Counted from the first letter of the stretch, positions 43,836 to 51,919 are shown. The stretch is 51,919 bases of DNA from Paludibacteraceae bacterium (GCA_024399615.1 JAKSNQ010000003.1:1-51919); one strand, 5' to 3'. Made by a program: numbers and translations. The notes: generated by a model from the sequence alone, not told the origin.

Positions 43836-44938
43836 ATCGCAAGTGTTTGCGCATATTGATGAGTGTGCTGTCGAACGTTGTCAAAAGTGGGTAATGCAGC
43901 GATGTCGGCCATTGCCTGCTGTGCACACCGTTCACGCAACTCCTGATCAGTAACCATTCGCACCACGGCCTGAGCAAATGCGGCGCTATTCTGATCTTCT
44001 ACCACCAGTCCGTTCACCTCATTATGAACGGTGTAAGGCATGGCGGAGTTGTCGAAAACGACGCATGGACAGCCTTGTGCCATCGCCTCCAACAGTACCA
44101 TTCCGTACCCCTCAAGGGCAGACGGAAAAGCAAAGCAGAGACTCTGTGCATAACTGCGCGTCAGTTCGCTCATCTCCTGACGGCCTGCAAACACGAAATA
44201 GTCTTCTACATCACAGTCGTGCAGGCGTTGCTGTATCTGTCGGTAGTAGGCTTCGTCCATGACTTTGCCCACCACCATTATCCGCGTATGCAGTCCTCGT
44301 TCGCGGAAAGCCTGCGCCACCGTCACCAGATGATGAACGCCTTTGCGCGGTTCGATTGTTCCCACGAATAACACTTGATCTTTAACGTCTTTCACGTTCT
44401 TATCTCCTGCTTCAGGGGTGTAATCTGCAGTCTCATTTCCCTCTCCACGACCACTTGTGGCATCGGTTCGTAGGCCCAATTGCCAATAGTGGTATGGTTT
44501 GTTTGGCAGCATTTGGGCGAACACATCGCGAACGTACGGACTGGCGATGATTGTCTCCGAGCACAAACGCAAGAAACCTACTTCCAACCAGCGTCGCAAC
44601 GTTCGGCGCATGCCACTGTACATCATGTAGTCGAAATGGTGATGAATTACGACAACGCGCGTGTGACTGCACAATCTAAGCAGTGCTACCAGCAGCAATA
44701 GCCATGGATACAAACGGCTGTTGGTAAGCACCATATCGTACTGGCGTATTTGCCCTAACTTGCGTACAAATATCAATGGATAGCCCCAAACGTGGCTGCA
44801 ATGCAGGTCTTTTTCCAACAGCTTATCCAGCACGACATGCTTCTCCGACGCGAGCGTATCCACCACGCTGTGATCGTAGTACTGACCTCCCGTTATGGGG
44901 GCACTGTAGTCGGGATATATTAGCAGAACGCGTAGCAT
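43826..44938 (-). CDS. Family 4-type glycosyltransferase
   Basis: 370 residues, GT-B type. N-terminal RVLLIYPDYSAPITGG, C-terminal donor half with LFVGTIEPRKGVHHLV near 188 and FAFPSALEGYGMVLLEAMAQG near 270 (E-x7-E motif). Cytoplasmic transferase of the same polysaccharide cluster. Its last residues (IDK-stop) are encoded by the heptamer element that follows. Confidence 0.9.
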   Translation of the reverse strand: MLRVLLIYPDYSAPITGGQYYDHSVVDTLASEKHVVLDKLLEKDLHCSHVWGYPLIFVRKLGQIRQYDMVLTNSRLYPWLLLLVALLRLCSHTRVVVIHHHFDYMMYSGMRRTLRRWLEVGFLRLCSETIIASPYVRDVFAQMLPNKPYHYWQLGLRTDATSGRGEGNETADYTPEAGDKNVKDVKDQVLFVGTIEPRKGVHHLVTVAQAFRERGLHTRIMVVGKVMDEAYYRQIQQRLHDCDVEDYFVFAGRQEMSELTRSYAQSLCFAFPSALEGYGMVLLEAMAQGCPCVVFDNSAMPYTVHNEVNGLVVEDQNSAAFAQAVVRMVTDQELRERCAQQAMADIAALPTFDNVRQHTHQYAQTLAIDK

Positions 44939-44957
44939 GTCAGTTGTTATTTTATTT

Positions 44958-45018
44958 CGTTTTCGTTGCCCTTTGGACGCATGTTAATTGTTAATTATTA
45001 ATTGTTAATTGTCAAATG
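44958..45018 (-). repeat. Hairpin plus heptamer element, copy B
   Basis: CGTTGCCCTTTGGACGCATG followed by tandem TTAATTG/TTAATTA and TGTCAAATG up to about 45018. The hairpin is degenerate compared with copy C (GCCCTTCGGGC). On the transcribed minus strand the array comes first and the hairpin lies about 25 nt before the next start codon. Confidence 0.6.
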
Positions 45019-45852
45019 ATACGTTTCTGACAGGGTCAGGCGCCAGTAGGCTACAGCATCGGGTCTGTGCAAAAGGGTGTCGATGGCGATGTGTGCGCAA
45101 GCGCGAAGAGTTACGAGCATATTGGAGAGCCACCACTGGTATTGGGGTTTGACCTTGCTGTAATAGAGGCGTCGTGAGTGCATGATGAAGCGCTGCTTGC
45201 TCAGTTGTGAAGATTGGCTACGACTCTCAAGGTGCGTATATTCGGCTTGTGCTATGATGTGCAATTCGCCATGTTCACTCAGGCGGTGACAAAGTTCAGC
45301 GTCCTCATAATAGAGGAAAAAATCGGCATCAAAACCGCCTACTGCTCGGAACACTTCGCTTCTGACCATCAGGTCTGCACCGATGATGTAGCCCACGCTC
45401 AGGGGCTGTACGCCAGGGTTGCGGTCGTTGTTCCATTTCGGACAGAGGTCATCCAGCGGGCCGGGCAAACGCTTCCGGTACGAGTGGCAAGCCTGCCCTT
45501 CTGCATCAAACAGCTGACCACCTATGGCCACCACTTCGGGATGCTTATCCAAGTACTGCACCTGCTCAAAGATGGCATTGTTGCGAAGCAGGATGTCCGA
45601 GTTAAGAAAAAGCAGATAGTCGCCTTGTGAAACTTCTGCCCCGCGGTTGTTCCCACGACCGAAACCGATGTTTTCGCCCAATTCCAGCAGTTGAATACCC
45701 TCCACCTGCTGCAATTGTTCGGTTCCCTCTGATGACCCATTATCCACCACGATCAACTCGTACTCCACACCATCGGTCATCTGCCGAATGCTACGAATAG
45801 CATCCAACGTCAGCGATTGTGAGTTGTAATTTATGATAATGATAGATAACAT
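44998..45852 (-). CDS. GT2 glycosyltransferase
   Basis: 284 residues of GT-A type GT2: LSIIIINYNSQSLTLDAI at the N-terminus, nucleotide-binding FLNSDI near 92 and GGFDADFFLYYEDAELCHRL near 172, as in rhamnosyltransferase-like enzymes. Forms part of the same polysaccharide cluster. Its C-terminus (TINN-stop) is formed by the heptamer repeat. Confidence 0.9.
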   Translation of the reverse strand: MLSIIIINYNSQSLTLDAIRSIRQMTDGVEYELIVVDNGSSEGTEQLQQVEGIQLLELGENIGFGRGNNRGAEVSQGDYLLFLNSDILLRNNAIFEQVQYLDKHPEVVAIGGQLFDAEGQACHSYRKRLPGPLDDLCPKWNNDRNPGVQPLSVGYIIGADLMVRSEVFRAVGGFDADFFLYYEDAELCHRLSEHGELHIIAQAEYTHLESRSQSSQLSKQRFIMHSRRLYYSKVKPQYQWWLSNMLVTLRACAHIAIDTLLHRPDAVAYWRLTLSETYHLTINN

Positions 45853-45854
45853 GT

Positions 45855-45940
45855 TTTTCGTTGCCCTTCGGGCATTAATTATTAATTGTCAAATAGTAAA
45901 TAGTCCAATAGTAAATAGTCCAATAGTCAAATAGTCAGAT
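45855..45940 (-). repeat. Hairpin plus heptamer element, copy C
   Basis: Perfect hairpin GCCCTTCGGGC (45863-45873) followed by ATTAATTATTAATTGTCAAAT and alternating AGTAAAT/AGTCCAAT/AGTCAAAT units to about 45940. On the minus strand the hairpin is 10 nt before the GT2 start codon, close enough to affect ribosome loading. Confidence 0.65.
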
Positions 45941-45948
45941 GTTTCGTT

Positions 45949-47097
45949 CTACTGACTCCAGTCTTTTCGCCCTTCGGCGATGCGCGGGTGACTGATAGCG
46001 TTGTAATAGGGCACCAGCGAATAGTTCATGGGCCTGTTGGTCAGCGGATCGATAGCCGTACTGCGCAACGCGGTAATATAAGGAGTGAAGAAGAAAGCGA
46101 ACAACAGCACACACGTTCCCAAACGGAAATAGAGGTGCTGCCATGCAACGGGGATGTGTATGCGGAAAAGGTAGCCGTATGCCACCAAACCAAAGACGAT
46201 ATAGTAGGGCTGAAAGCGCTCGAGGATGGCAAAACCGAGCGATATATTCTTGATGGCCATTGCCATCACCAGCGTATTGATAGCGAAATTTTCTTTGCGG
46301 TTCCGAGGGCGTATGTAGAAGATCATGAAGATGACTATGGCAAATGCGATGAGGGTATAAAGCCCGGTGTTGAACTCTTTGGCTCCCGAGAAGTCGGCAT
46401 CACTCATGTAGTCATCTGTTCGGCTCGAAAGCAGTGAGGGCATGAACGGCATGAGCCACTTGAGCGCTCCTGCGATGAGGTCTGGAAAGAGGGCGAACAA
46501 TTCGCTGATGGTGAGTACGACGATATTGATGACTTTTTTCCAATCGCTGGCGCAGAAGTAGAGTGGTAGCGCTATGATGGCCGAAAAATGGAAAAGGCTG
46601 GCTAACAGCACCATCAGGCAGAAACGCACGAACTGGCGATCATACACATAGCGCACGCTGCAAACGATGATTCCCAATGCGATGGCCTGACGCAACTGGG
46701 CCATAAGCAGGTTGTTGAAGAAAAAAAAGTAAAAAAGCGCCAAACAGAAAACGGGATATTCGCTGTGTTTGCGATAATAATGCGCCGACAGAATAATCGT
46801 AAATGCCGCTACAAAAAATTGTAGTACATAGTAGTTGTCTGTCATGGCGCGGAAGAGGTGCATCAGCGCGAAAAAACCCGGTTCCCACTCGTACACCTCG
46901 CCCGTCGAGTTCAGCACACGATATTGCAGGATATACATACTCCAGTCGGCTCCCGTATGATACCTGAGCCCGACGACGGCGGTGATCAGCAACACGTTCA
47001 CTACCAGCGCCACCCGGCACAGCATACGACTGCGACCCGATGCCTCCATCAGAGCGCCAAGAAGTAAAGAGATTGCTATGATCAGATAGATTTCCAC
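45949..47097 (-). CDS. EpsG/Wzy-type polysaccharide polymerase
   Basis: About 382 residues from the GTG at 47097, an integral membrane protein with ten or more hydrophobic segments and the EpsG-family loop with YHTGADWSMYILQY near the N-terminus. I place the start here because the promoter -7 box (47213-47220) lies downstream of the longer ORF's ATG at 47235, which therefore cannot be in the transcript. Polymerases of this type link repeat units of a surface polysaccharide on the outer face of the inner membrane. First gene of the minus-strand cluster. Confidence 0.85.
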   Translation of the reverse strand: MEIYLIIAISLLLGALMEASGRSRMLCRVALVVNVLLITAVVGLRYHTGADWSMYILQYRVLNSTGEVYEWEPGFFALMHLFRAMTDNYYVLQFFVAAFTIILSAHYYRKHSEYPVFCLALFYFFFFNNLLMAQLRQAIALGIIVCSVRYVYDRQFVRFCLMVLLASLFHFSAIIALPLYFCASDWKKVINIVVLTISELFALFPDLIAGALKWLMPFMPSLLSSRTDDYMSDADFSGAKEFNTGLYTLIAFAIVIFMIFYIRPRNRKENFAINTLVMAMAIKNISLGFAILERFQPYYIVFGLVAYGYLFRIHIPVAWQHLYFRLGTCVLLFAFFFTPYITALRSTAIDPLTNRPMNYSLVPYYNAISHPRIAEGRKDWSQ

Positions 47098-47212
47098 AAT
47101 GGGGTTTGGTGGTACGTGAAGAGTGTATCTGGGTTGTTTTGCGTACACGGAGGGATCGGGAAGAATACGTTGACGCAAATGCTCCGTCACCTGTACGGCA
47201 CGATAAAGCGTG

Positions 47213-47244
47213 CAAAGATACGATTTTTTTCTCACATATGCAAA
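47213..47244 (-). promoter_or_regulatory. Promoter of the minus-strand polysaccharide cluster
   Basis: On the minus strand TTTG (47241-47244), 20-bp spacer, TATCTTTG (47213-47220). Full consensus; paired with a divergent plus-strand promoter about 60 bp away. Confidence 0.82.
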
Positions 47245-47279
47245 TAATATTTATTTATTTGCACTTTTCTTGCAGAATA

Positions 47280-47311
47280 GTTGTATTTTTCACCAAATAA
47301 TCGTATCTTTG
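47280..47311 (+). promoter_or_regulatory. Divergent promoter of plus-strand GT2 gene
   Basis: GTTG (47280-47283), 20-bp spacer, TATCTTTG (47304-47311), 61 nt before the start codon. Confidence 0.72.
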
Positions 47312-47371
47312 CGCAGCAAAAGTGACATCACCTCTATGCTTAACGTATCCACTTGACTCTATCACCTGCCC

Positions 47372-48136
47372 ATGCTCAACGTTTCCATCGTACTTTACCA
47401 CACTCCCCAGCACCAACTGAACACGGTGCTGCATTGCTTGCATGGCAGTCCTATTGTGCGCCATATCGAGTTGATTGATAATGGATTACCGGGACGAAAT
47501 GTGGGGTATGGCGCGGGACACAATCAGGCGCTACGGCAGACACTGGCAGACGATGTGCCATATCACTTGGTGGTGAACGCAGATATCTCGTTTGAGCCCG
47601 AAGTGTTGGAACAGATGGTGGCATATATGGAAGCGCACCCCGAGGTGGGGCAGATGATGCCGCATGTGATCTATCCCGACGGGAAGACGCAGTATGTGTG
47701 CAAACTGCTGCCGACACCACTGGATGTTTTCGGGCGCCGTTTCCTGCCTGACCGATGGATGGCTAAGCGCAATGCAAATTACGAACTGCGCGCTTCGGGC
47801 TACGATCGTATCATGAACGTGCCCTATCTGTCTGGGTGTTTTATGCTGCTGAGAACCAGTGCATTACGTAAGGTTGGACTCTTCGACGAGCGCTTCTTTA
47901 TGTACCCCGAGGACATCGATCTGACGCGCCGGATGCACCGATACTACCAGACACTCTACTACCCATCGTGCACCATTGTTCATCACCACGAGCAAGGCTC
48001 CTACCATAACCCAAGGCTGCTATGGATACACATCACCAATCTGTGCAGGTACTTTAATAAATGGGGCTGGTTATTCGACCGCGAACGTCGCCTCTTCAAC
48101 CGAGCAACAATCAACGCCTGCCTTCCCAATCCCTAA
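47372..48136 (+). CDS. GT2 glycosyltransferase, rhamnosyltransferase-like
   Basis: 254 residues of GT-A type: N-terminal MLNVSIVLYHTP, VNADISFEPEV (D-x-D-like) near 68, and SGCFMLLRTSALRKVGLFDERFF with MYPEDIDLTRR near 185, hallmarks of GT2 rhamnosyltransferase-like enzymes. It is transcribed away from the other glycosyltransferases from its own promoter. Just upstream (47336) lies a short ATG reading frame whose first five codons nearly copy this gene's start (MLNVS) but which stops at codon 7. Confidence 0.9.
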   Translation: MLNVSIVLYHTPQHQLNTVLHCLHGSPIVRHIELIDNGLPGRNVGYGAGHNQALRQTLADDVPYHLVVNADISFEPEVLEQMVAYMEAHPEVGQMMPHVIYPDGKTQYVCKLLPTPLDVFGRRFLPDRWMAKRNANYELRASGYDRIMNVPYLSGCFMLLRTSALRKVGLFDERFFMYPEDIDLTRRMHRYYQTLYYPSCTIVHHHEQGSYHNPRLLWIHITNLCRYFNKWGWLFDRERRLFNRATINACLPNP

Positions 48137-48160
48137 ACCACGGGCCGGAAGACAGGCGTT
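48113..48160 (+). terminator. Hairpin at the end of the plus-strand GT2 gene
   Basis: AACGCCTGCCTTCC (48113-48126) pairs with GGAAGACAGGCGTT (48147-48160) with one mismatch. It overlaps the stop codon region and no T-run follows, so termination is uncertain. Confidence 0.4.
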
Positions 48161-48213
48161 CCTGTTTGGAACTCCCCCACCAGAGAAAACTCTACGAGTC
48201 TTATTAGTACAGC

Positions 48214-49014
48214 CTACAGACGACAGGTAATGTGGAAACAGGCCTGCTTGACCTCGTGCTTGACGTAGATGCGATCCTTGCGCTGCTCGTTGAGCAGAGC
48301 CTGCCCCAATACCAACTTTAGGTTCCCCTCGTTCATGTAATTGGGGTCCGAATCGTCCTTGTCGTAGCGAGAATAGGTCAAATCAAACGTGGTACCATAG
48401 CAGTGGGCAGAATTGGACGACGCATTCACGTTCCCGCTCTTTTTCAGTTTCTGTACGTTTTCCTCGGTTCGCAATACGGACGTGACTATCACACGGTAGT
48501 GTGGCAGGCCGTTTCGCTGGAGAATGTCGGCGAACTCGTTGGCTATTGCCTCCAGCTCGCGCGCTGCCGGCTTGGTCAGATAGGGAAGCGAGTGGGTGAG
48601 GTCTTCGACCACATAGTTTTTGCCGCTTGTGATCTTTACCAGTTTATTCTTGTGCGCCATCACATCGGACTCATCTTTGAGCGGTGCGTCCGGCACTCCT
48701 GCCGCTTTGGCGGCGGCTAAATGGGTGTCGTTGGGTGCGGAAAATTTGCTGCCATAATCAATGTTTCGTCCCGGATAATACACCAGTTTGCCACCCGTTG
48801 TGGCGGTCACTGTGTGGGTGGCGCTGGTGCGCTTTGATTCAAGGACGTGCTGTTTCCAAAACGAGCCCGCTGCCAGGATGGCGATGGTGGCAACGGCGCC
48901 CACGATCATCCAGCCCACCTTCTGTAGCAAGGCGGGGCGGATGGACGGCATGGGGCGAATGATGCGATGTTTGCCCGATTGGCGTTTGCGTGGTTGTTTC
49001 TGAACGGGAACCAT
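48214..49014 (-). CDS. DUF5715-type, M15-like peptidase
   Basis: 266 residues: a basic cytoplasmic N-terminus, one transmembrane anchor (about 34-52) and a periplasmic domain. The C-terminal half has the D-Ala-D-Ala/VanY-like M15 signature: SVLRTEENVQ, then SAHCYGTTFDLTY (His and Asp zinc ligands), then KQACFHIT (second His). M15 enzymes trim peptidoglycan peptides. The layout matches the DUF5715 family. The gene follows the alkaline phosphatase gene on the same strand after 12 bp, so the two are probably co-transcribed. Confidence 0.85.
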   Translation of the reverse strand: MVPVQKQPRKRQSGKHRIIRPMPSIRPALLQKVGWMIVGAVATIAILAAGSFWKQHVLESKRTSATHTVTATTGGKLVYYPGRNIDYGSKFSAPNDTHLAAAKAAGVPDAPLKDESDVMAHKNKLVKITSGKNYVVEDLTHSLPYLTKPAARELEAIANEFADILQRNGLPHYRVIVTSVLRTEENVQKLKKSGNVNASSNSAHCYGTTFDLTYSRYDKDDSDPNYMNEGNLKLVLGQALLNEQRKDRIYVKHEVKQACFHITCRL

Positions 49015-49026
49015 AGAACAACCCCA

Positions 49027-50484
49027 TTAGTACATGGGCTTCAGGCTGCCAGACTTGGTGCGCACTACTTTCTTGCTCTCGTTTTTACCCAGCGCAATCT
49101 TGAGCATGAGTGGAGCGAGGTCGGCATTGTCATAGAAACCGGTGAAGTGCTCAGAGGCGTGACCGATTGCAAAAACCGGCACCGACGCAGCGGTATGACT
49201 ATGCGTTGTCCAGGCTATCATGGCTTTCTTGTTGAGCAACTGGATCGCCTGGTCTGACAGCGCATTCATCGAAGCATAGAGAGTCTTCATATCCGACACT
49301 TTATTTTGCTTCATCTTCTTGAAGGTATCCTCCAATGCCTTGTTTTCATCGGCACTGATCTGCACTGCGTCGTACAGACCCAATTGTTGACGGAACAACT
49401 CCTGCACCTGGGCAAACGAGAGGTTCTTGCCTTGCTTCTGATGCAAACTCTTGAGCATGTCGGAAAGCACAGCTGCCGAACATTTTTGGTTGTCGAGGAG
49501 ACGAAGAGCCAATTCGTAGTGGCTGTTTCCCAAAGAGAAACCGCCGGTCTCGTGGTCGGCTGTGACGATGATGAGCGTCTCTTCAGGATGCTCTTTGTAG
49601 AAACGAAAAGCCTGCTCAATAGCCTTGTCAAAAGCGAGCACTTCCTGGATGGTGGTTGCTGCGTCGTTGGCATGGCATGCCCAGTCGATCTGTCCGCCTT
49701 CTACCATCATGAAGAATGGCTTGCCTTGGCGCGAGAGAAAATCGATACCGGCTGCTGTAATCTGGTCGAGGCTGATGTTCTCGGGCTGTTTGTCGATGGC
49801 GCGCTCGATGCGACCTATGCCTTGGTAGTGACTATCTTTACCCTCGTTCTCGGGCAACAGGATGACCTTGTCTGCATCACGCCCATGCTCCATATACTCC
49901 TTGTATCCGCTGCAGAACGAGTAGCCATTCTGCTTGCAGAGTTGGTACAGGTTTTCGCCTGAGCCATCCTTGCTGTCCGGTTGGTAGAAAGCGGCGCCGC
50001 CGAAGAAATCAAACTTGCTTTCCGCAAGTTGGCTGCCGATGGTGTAGTAGTCACCGCGTTTCTCCACATGCGCATAGAAAGAGGCAGGAGTGGCATGGTC
50101 GATGGATACGCTTGTCGTGATACCGATGGACCAACCCTCTTCCTTGAGGCACTCTGCGATTGTCTGCACGCTCTTGCCGTCGGGGTTCAAGCCCAAACGA
50201 CCATTGATCGTCTTGGTGCCCGTTGCCAAACAGGTGCCGGCTGCTGATGAGTCGGTGATGCTGTTTGATGCCGAGTAGGTCGATATATAACCGGCTACAG
50301 GAAATTGGGTCATGCACAGTTGTTTGCGACCGATGATGGACTCTTTTTCTGCCAAATACATCTCAGAGCCCAATACCTGATTCACGCCCATACCATCTCC
50401 GATGAAGTAGAAGATGTACTTAGGTTGTGCCAAAAGTGATGCGGCCAACACCAGGCCGGATAGTAATAGATAAAAACGTTTCAT
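49027..50484 (-). CDS. Alkaline phosphatase
   Basis: 485 residues with a signal peptide (ASLLAQ). Metal and catalytic motifs are present: FIGDGMG near 27, the nucleophile region ITDSSAAGTCLATG near 77, DHATPASFYAHV, and TADHETGGFSLG near 313. This is the PhoA-type alkaline phosphatase fold. It should act in the periplasm to release phosphate. It is followed closely by the DUF5715 peptidase gene. The C-terminus is short, with no sorting module. Confidence 0.94.
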   Translation of the reverse strand: MKRFYLLLSGLVLAASLLAQPKYIFYFIGDGMGVNQVLGSEMYLAEKESIIGRKQLCMTQFPVAGYISTYSASNSITDSSAAGTCLATGTKTINGRLGLNPDGKSVQTIAECLKEEGWSIGITTSVSIDHATPASFYAHVEKRGDYYTIGSQLAESKFDFFGGAAFYQPDSKDGSGENLYQLCKQNGYSFCSGYKEYMEHGRDADKVILLPENEGKDSHYQGIGRIERAIDKQPENISLDQITAAGIDFLSRQGKPFFMMVEGGQIDWACHANDAATTIQEVLAFDKAIEQAFRFYKEHPEETLIIVTADHETGGFSLGNSHYELALRLLDNQKCSAAVLSDMLKSLHQKQGKNLSFAQVQELFRQQLGLYDAVQISADENKALEDTFKKMKQNKVSDMKTLYASMNALSDQAIQLLNKKAMIAWTTHSHTAASVPVFAIGHASEHFTGFYDNADLAPLMLKIALGKNESKKVVRTKSGSLKPMY

Positions 50485-50494
50485 ATCATTATAT

Positions 50495-50690
50495 TTTAAT
50501 TTAATTGTCCAATTGTCAAATAGTATTTTGTCCGCCTGCTAGATTATCTAGAACCTCTAGAATAGCGCAGCGGTCTAGTTAATTGTCAAATTGTCAAATA
50601 CAACGCATGTTAATTAGGGCTTTGCCCGTTAATTGTTAATTGTCAAATTGTTAATTGTCAAATAGTCAAATTGTCAAAACCCTCTTCCCT
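50495..50690 (-). repeat. Hairpin plus heptamer element, copy D, with a CTAG cluster
   Basis: Fills most of the 189-bp gap between recX and alkaline phosphatase. AATTGTCCAATTGTCAAATAG (about 50501), then CTAG four times at 50539, 50548, 50557 and 50575 (spacings 9, 9, 18), then CATGTTAATTA and the perfect hairpin GGGCTTTGCCC (50617-50627), then TTAATTG and TTGTCAAA units to about 50677. No gene is seen in the gap. Confidence 0.6.
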
Positions 50691-51129
50691 GCAGATAACG
50701 CCCCAGTTTGTAGTGCAATGTCTGCTCGTCCTCTTCGTGCAGGCTCTCTCGTTTGCGGTCGGCAACGCGCTGCAGTATAGCCATGTATTCCTCTTCTGGG
50801 AAATCGTCAATGGCTTCTTGGATATAGTCAGCAGGCAAGTGCCTGGCCCTCAGCTCCTGAGCCACTTTGTGTTTCCCCCATCCCTGAAGGCGTATCTTGT
50901 CGTTGACGAACGCATGGCAGTAGCGTCTCTCGTCGATGTACTGCTCGTCGATGAGCCAATCAATGATTGCCTCTGTGTCGTCGGCCTGCGCTCCCCATTG
51001 CCGCAGTTTGTTTTGGACATCATGGGGGCAATGCTCGGAGAGTGAGCAGTAAGAGGCAGCCTTATGTTTGGCCTCCTCTATCGTCAGTTGCTGCTGCACT
51101 CGGCCAGCACGATTCTGTCTTTGCCACAT
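50674..51129 (-). CDS. recX: Regulatory protein RecX
   Basis: 151 residues with the three-helix repeat layout of RecX, including WLIDEQYIDERRYCHAFVNDKIRLQGWGKHKVAQEL. RecX binds RecA filaments and limits their activity. It overlaps the end of prmC by 46 bases; the ATG at 51129 is the best start and a GTG at codon 11 would shorten the overlap. The stop codon is supplied by the heptamer repeat that follows. Confidence 0.9.
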   Translation of the reverse strand: MWQRQNRAGRVQQQLTIEEAKHKAASYCSLSEHCPHDVQNKLRQWGAQADDTEAIIDWLIDEQYIDERRYCHAFVNDKIRLQGWGKHKVAQELRARHLPADYIQEAIDDFPEEEYMAILQRVADRKRESLHEEDEQTLHYKLGRYLQGRGF

Positions 51130-51890
51130 ATGTCTTGTTTTATTTGTATGTTCCTATAGCCGTTGTCTCTCAACATGGCGGCTGTTTCTGCACCAAAACG
51201 CTCATTGATCTCGAAGGCCACCATCGTCTGACCAACCTCCAACTGTGCGATGCGTCTGTAGAAAAGCAGTGGGTCGTTGTCGGGCACAAAAAGTGCCAAG
51301 TGCGGCTCGTAGTTCAACACATTGTCTTCCATCTGACTTTGTTCCTCCTCGCATATGTAGGGAGGGTTGCTGACGATAATATCGAAGCACAATTGTTCGC
51401 CTGTGGGGGCCGTCATGGCCTGTAGCGGACAGGGCGAGAGTATGTCTGTCTGGAAGAAATGAACGTTCGCATGACAGGCTTGTGCATTGCGCTTGGCCAC
51501 TGCAAGGGCTTCCTCGGAGATATCGCACGCCCAAACTTCCCAGTCCGGATGGTCCTGTTGTAGGGCGATGGCGAGGCATCCGGTGCCTGTGCCGATATCC
51601 AGAACGCGAAGCGGACGGCTGATGGATACGCGGCGAAGGGCATCTGCCAGTTCGGCCGTCTCGGGGCGGGGAATGAGAGTGGCCGGAGACACCTCCAAAC
51701 GCAGACCTCGCCAGTCGGTGTGCCCAAAGATGTATTGCAGTGGTTCGTGGAGCAGGATACGTCGGATGAGTGCATTTTTGTCCCAACCCGTCAGGTCTTC
51801 TTCGGCTATCCACCGCGCCACGGCGCACGCTTCACCGCGCCCTAACTGGGGCGTCAAGCGTTCGATAATATATGCGTCAGGCATGTTCAT
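51084..51890 (-). CDS. prmC: Peptide chain release factor N5-glutamine methyltransferase PrmC
   Basis: 268 residues. N-terminal helical domain, then a SAM-binding domain with IGTGTGCLAIAL near 98 and the catalytic NPPY motif in IVSNPPYICEE near 170. PrmC methylates the glutamine of the GGQ motif in release factors RF1/RF2. It is followed by recX, which it overlaps. An in-frame Met two codons later is possible as an alternative start. Confidence 0.94.
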   Translation of the reverse strand: MNMPDAYIIERLTPQLGRGEACAVARWIAEEDLTGWDKNALIRRILLHEPLQYIFGHTDWRGLRLEVSPATLIPRPETAELADALRRVSISRPLRVLDIGTGTGCLAIALQQDHPDWEVWACDISEEALAVAKRNAQACHANVHFFQTDILSPCPLQAMTAPTGEQLCFDIIVSNPPYICEEEQSQMEDNVLNYEPHLALFVPDNDPLLFYRRIAQLEVGQTMVAFEINERFGAETAAMLRDNGYRNIQIKQDICGKDRIVLAECSSN

Positions 51891-51919
51891 GTGCTACCAA
51901 TAAATCACTGTTATTTTGT

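Noticed and set aside
1..51919. tRNA, rRNA, insertion sequence or phage genes
   Set aside because: I read both strands and intergenic gaps and found no cloverleaf-like sequence, transposase or phage gene that I could support; small non-coding RNAs cannot be excluded.

Overview
The window looks like chromosomal DNA of a Bacteroidales bacterium (Bacteroidota). The evidence is internal: a SusC/SusD pair, many lipoproteins, carboxypeptidase-regulatory-domain outer-membrane proteins, a regulator of the DUF6377 type, and promoters of the Bacteroidota form (TTTG, 19-20 bp, TAnnTTTG) in front of at least ten genes. I saw no rRNA, tRNA, CRISPR array, transposase or phage gene. The species cannot be told from this sequence.

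Layout. 1-4.3 kb: end of a PhoH ATPase gene, an OmpR-type regulator with a decayed receiver, asparaginase and PepD dipeptidase. 4.4-9.3 kb: a polyamine ABC importer operon (potA-potB-potC-potD, minus strand) in which PotC has an extra periplasmic domain and PotA a duplicated C-terminal domain. 9.4-13.1 kb: a small lipoprotein with a doubled KYGVP motif beside a radical SAM/SPASM enzyme, then a type I pullulanase. 13.2-19.5 kb: a dispersed repeat, a DUF456 membrane protein, a GH30 lipoprotein, an AraC regulator, a large outer-membrane-type protein (DUF5686-like) and an HU protein. 19.7-24.1 kb: rhomboid protease, membrane-anchored EEP-family protein and PriA.

24.1-41.0 kb is a polysaccharide utilisation locus. 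A membrane-spanning DUF6377-type regulator is divergent from susC, susD, a surface glycan-binding lipoprotein, GH30, an SGNH hydrolase, a DUF4886 SGNH-like protein, a second GH30, a three-repeat secreted binding protein with its own promoter, and GH3. SusC/D plus GH30 plus GH3 matches what is known of beta-1,6-glucan loci in Bacteroides. The two esterase-like genes suggest an acylated form of such a glucan (inference).

41.1-51.9 kb: a leucine-rich-repeat protein, a surface-polysaccharide cluster (five glycosyltransferases and an EpsG/Wzy-like polymerase) whose intergenic gaps carry a recurring hairpin plus AT-rich heptamer element, then a DUF5715/M15-like peptidase, alkaline phosphatase, RecX and PrmC.

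Most noteworthy: the radical SAM/lipoprotein pair, the rebuilt polyamine transporter, a two-copy intergenic repeat with an 11-bp internal period, paired direct repeats in the susC promoter region, and the shared leader element of the glycosyltransferase genes.
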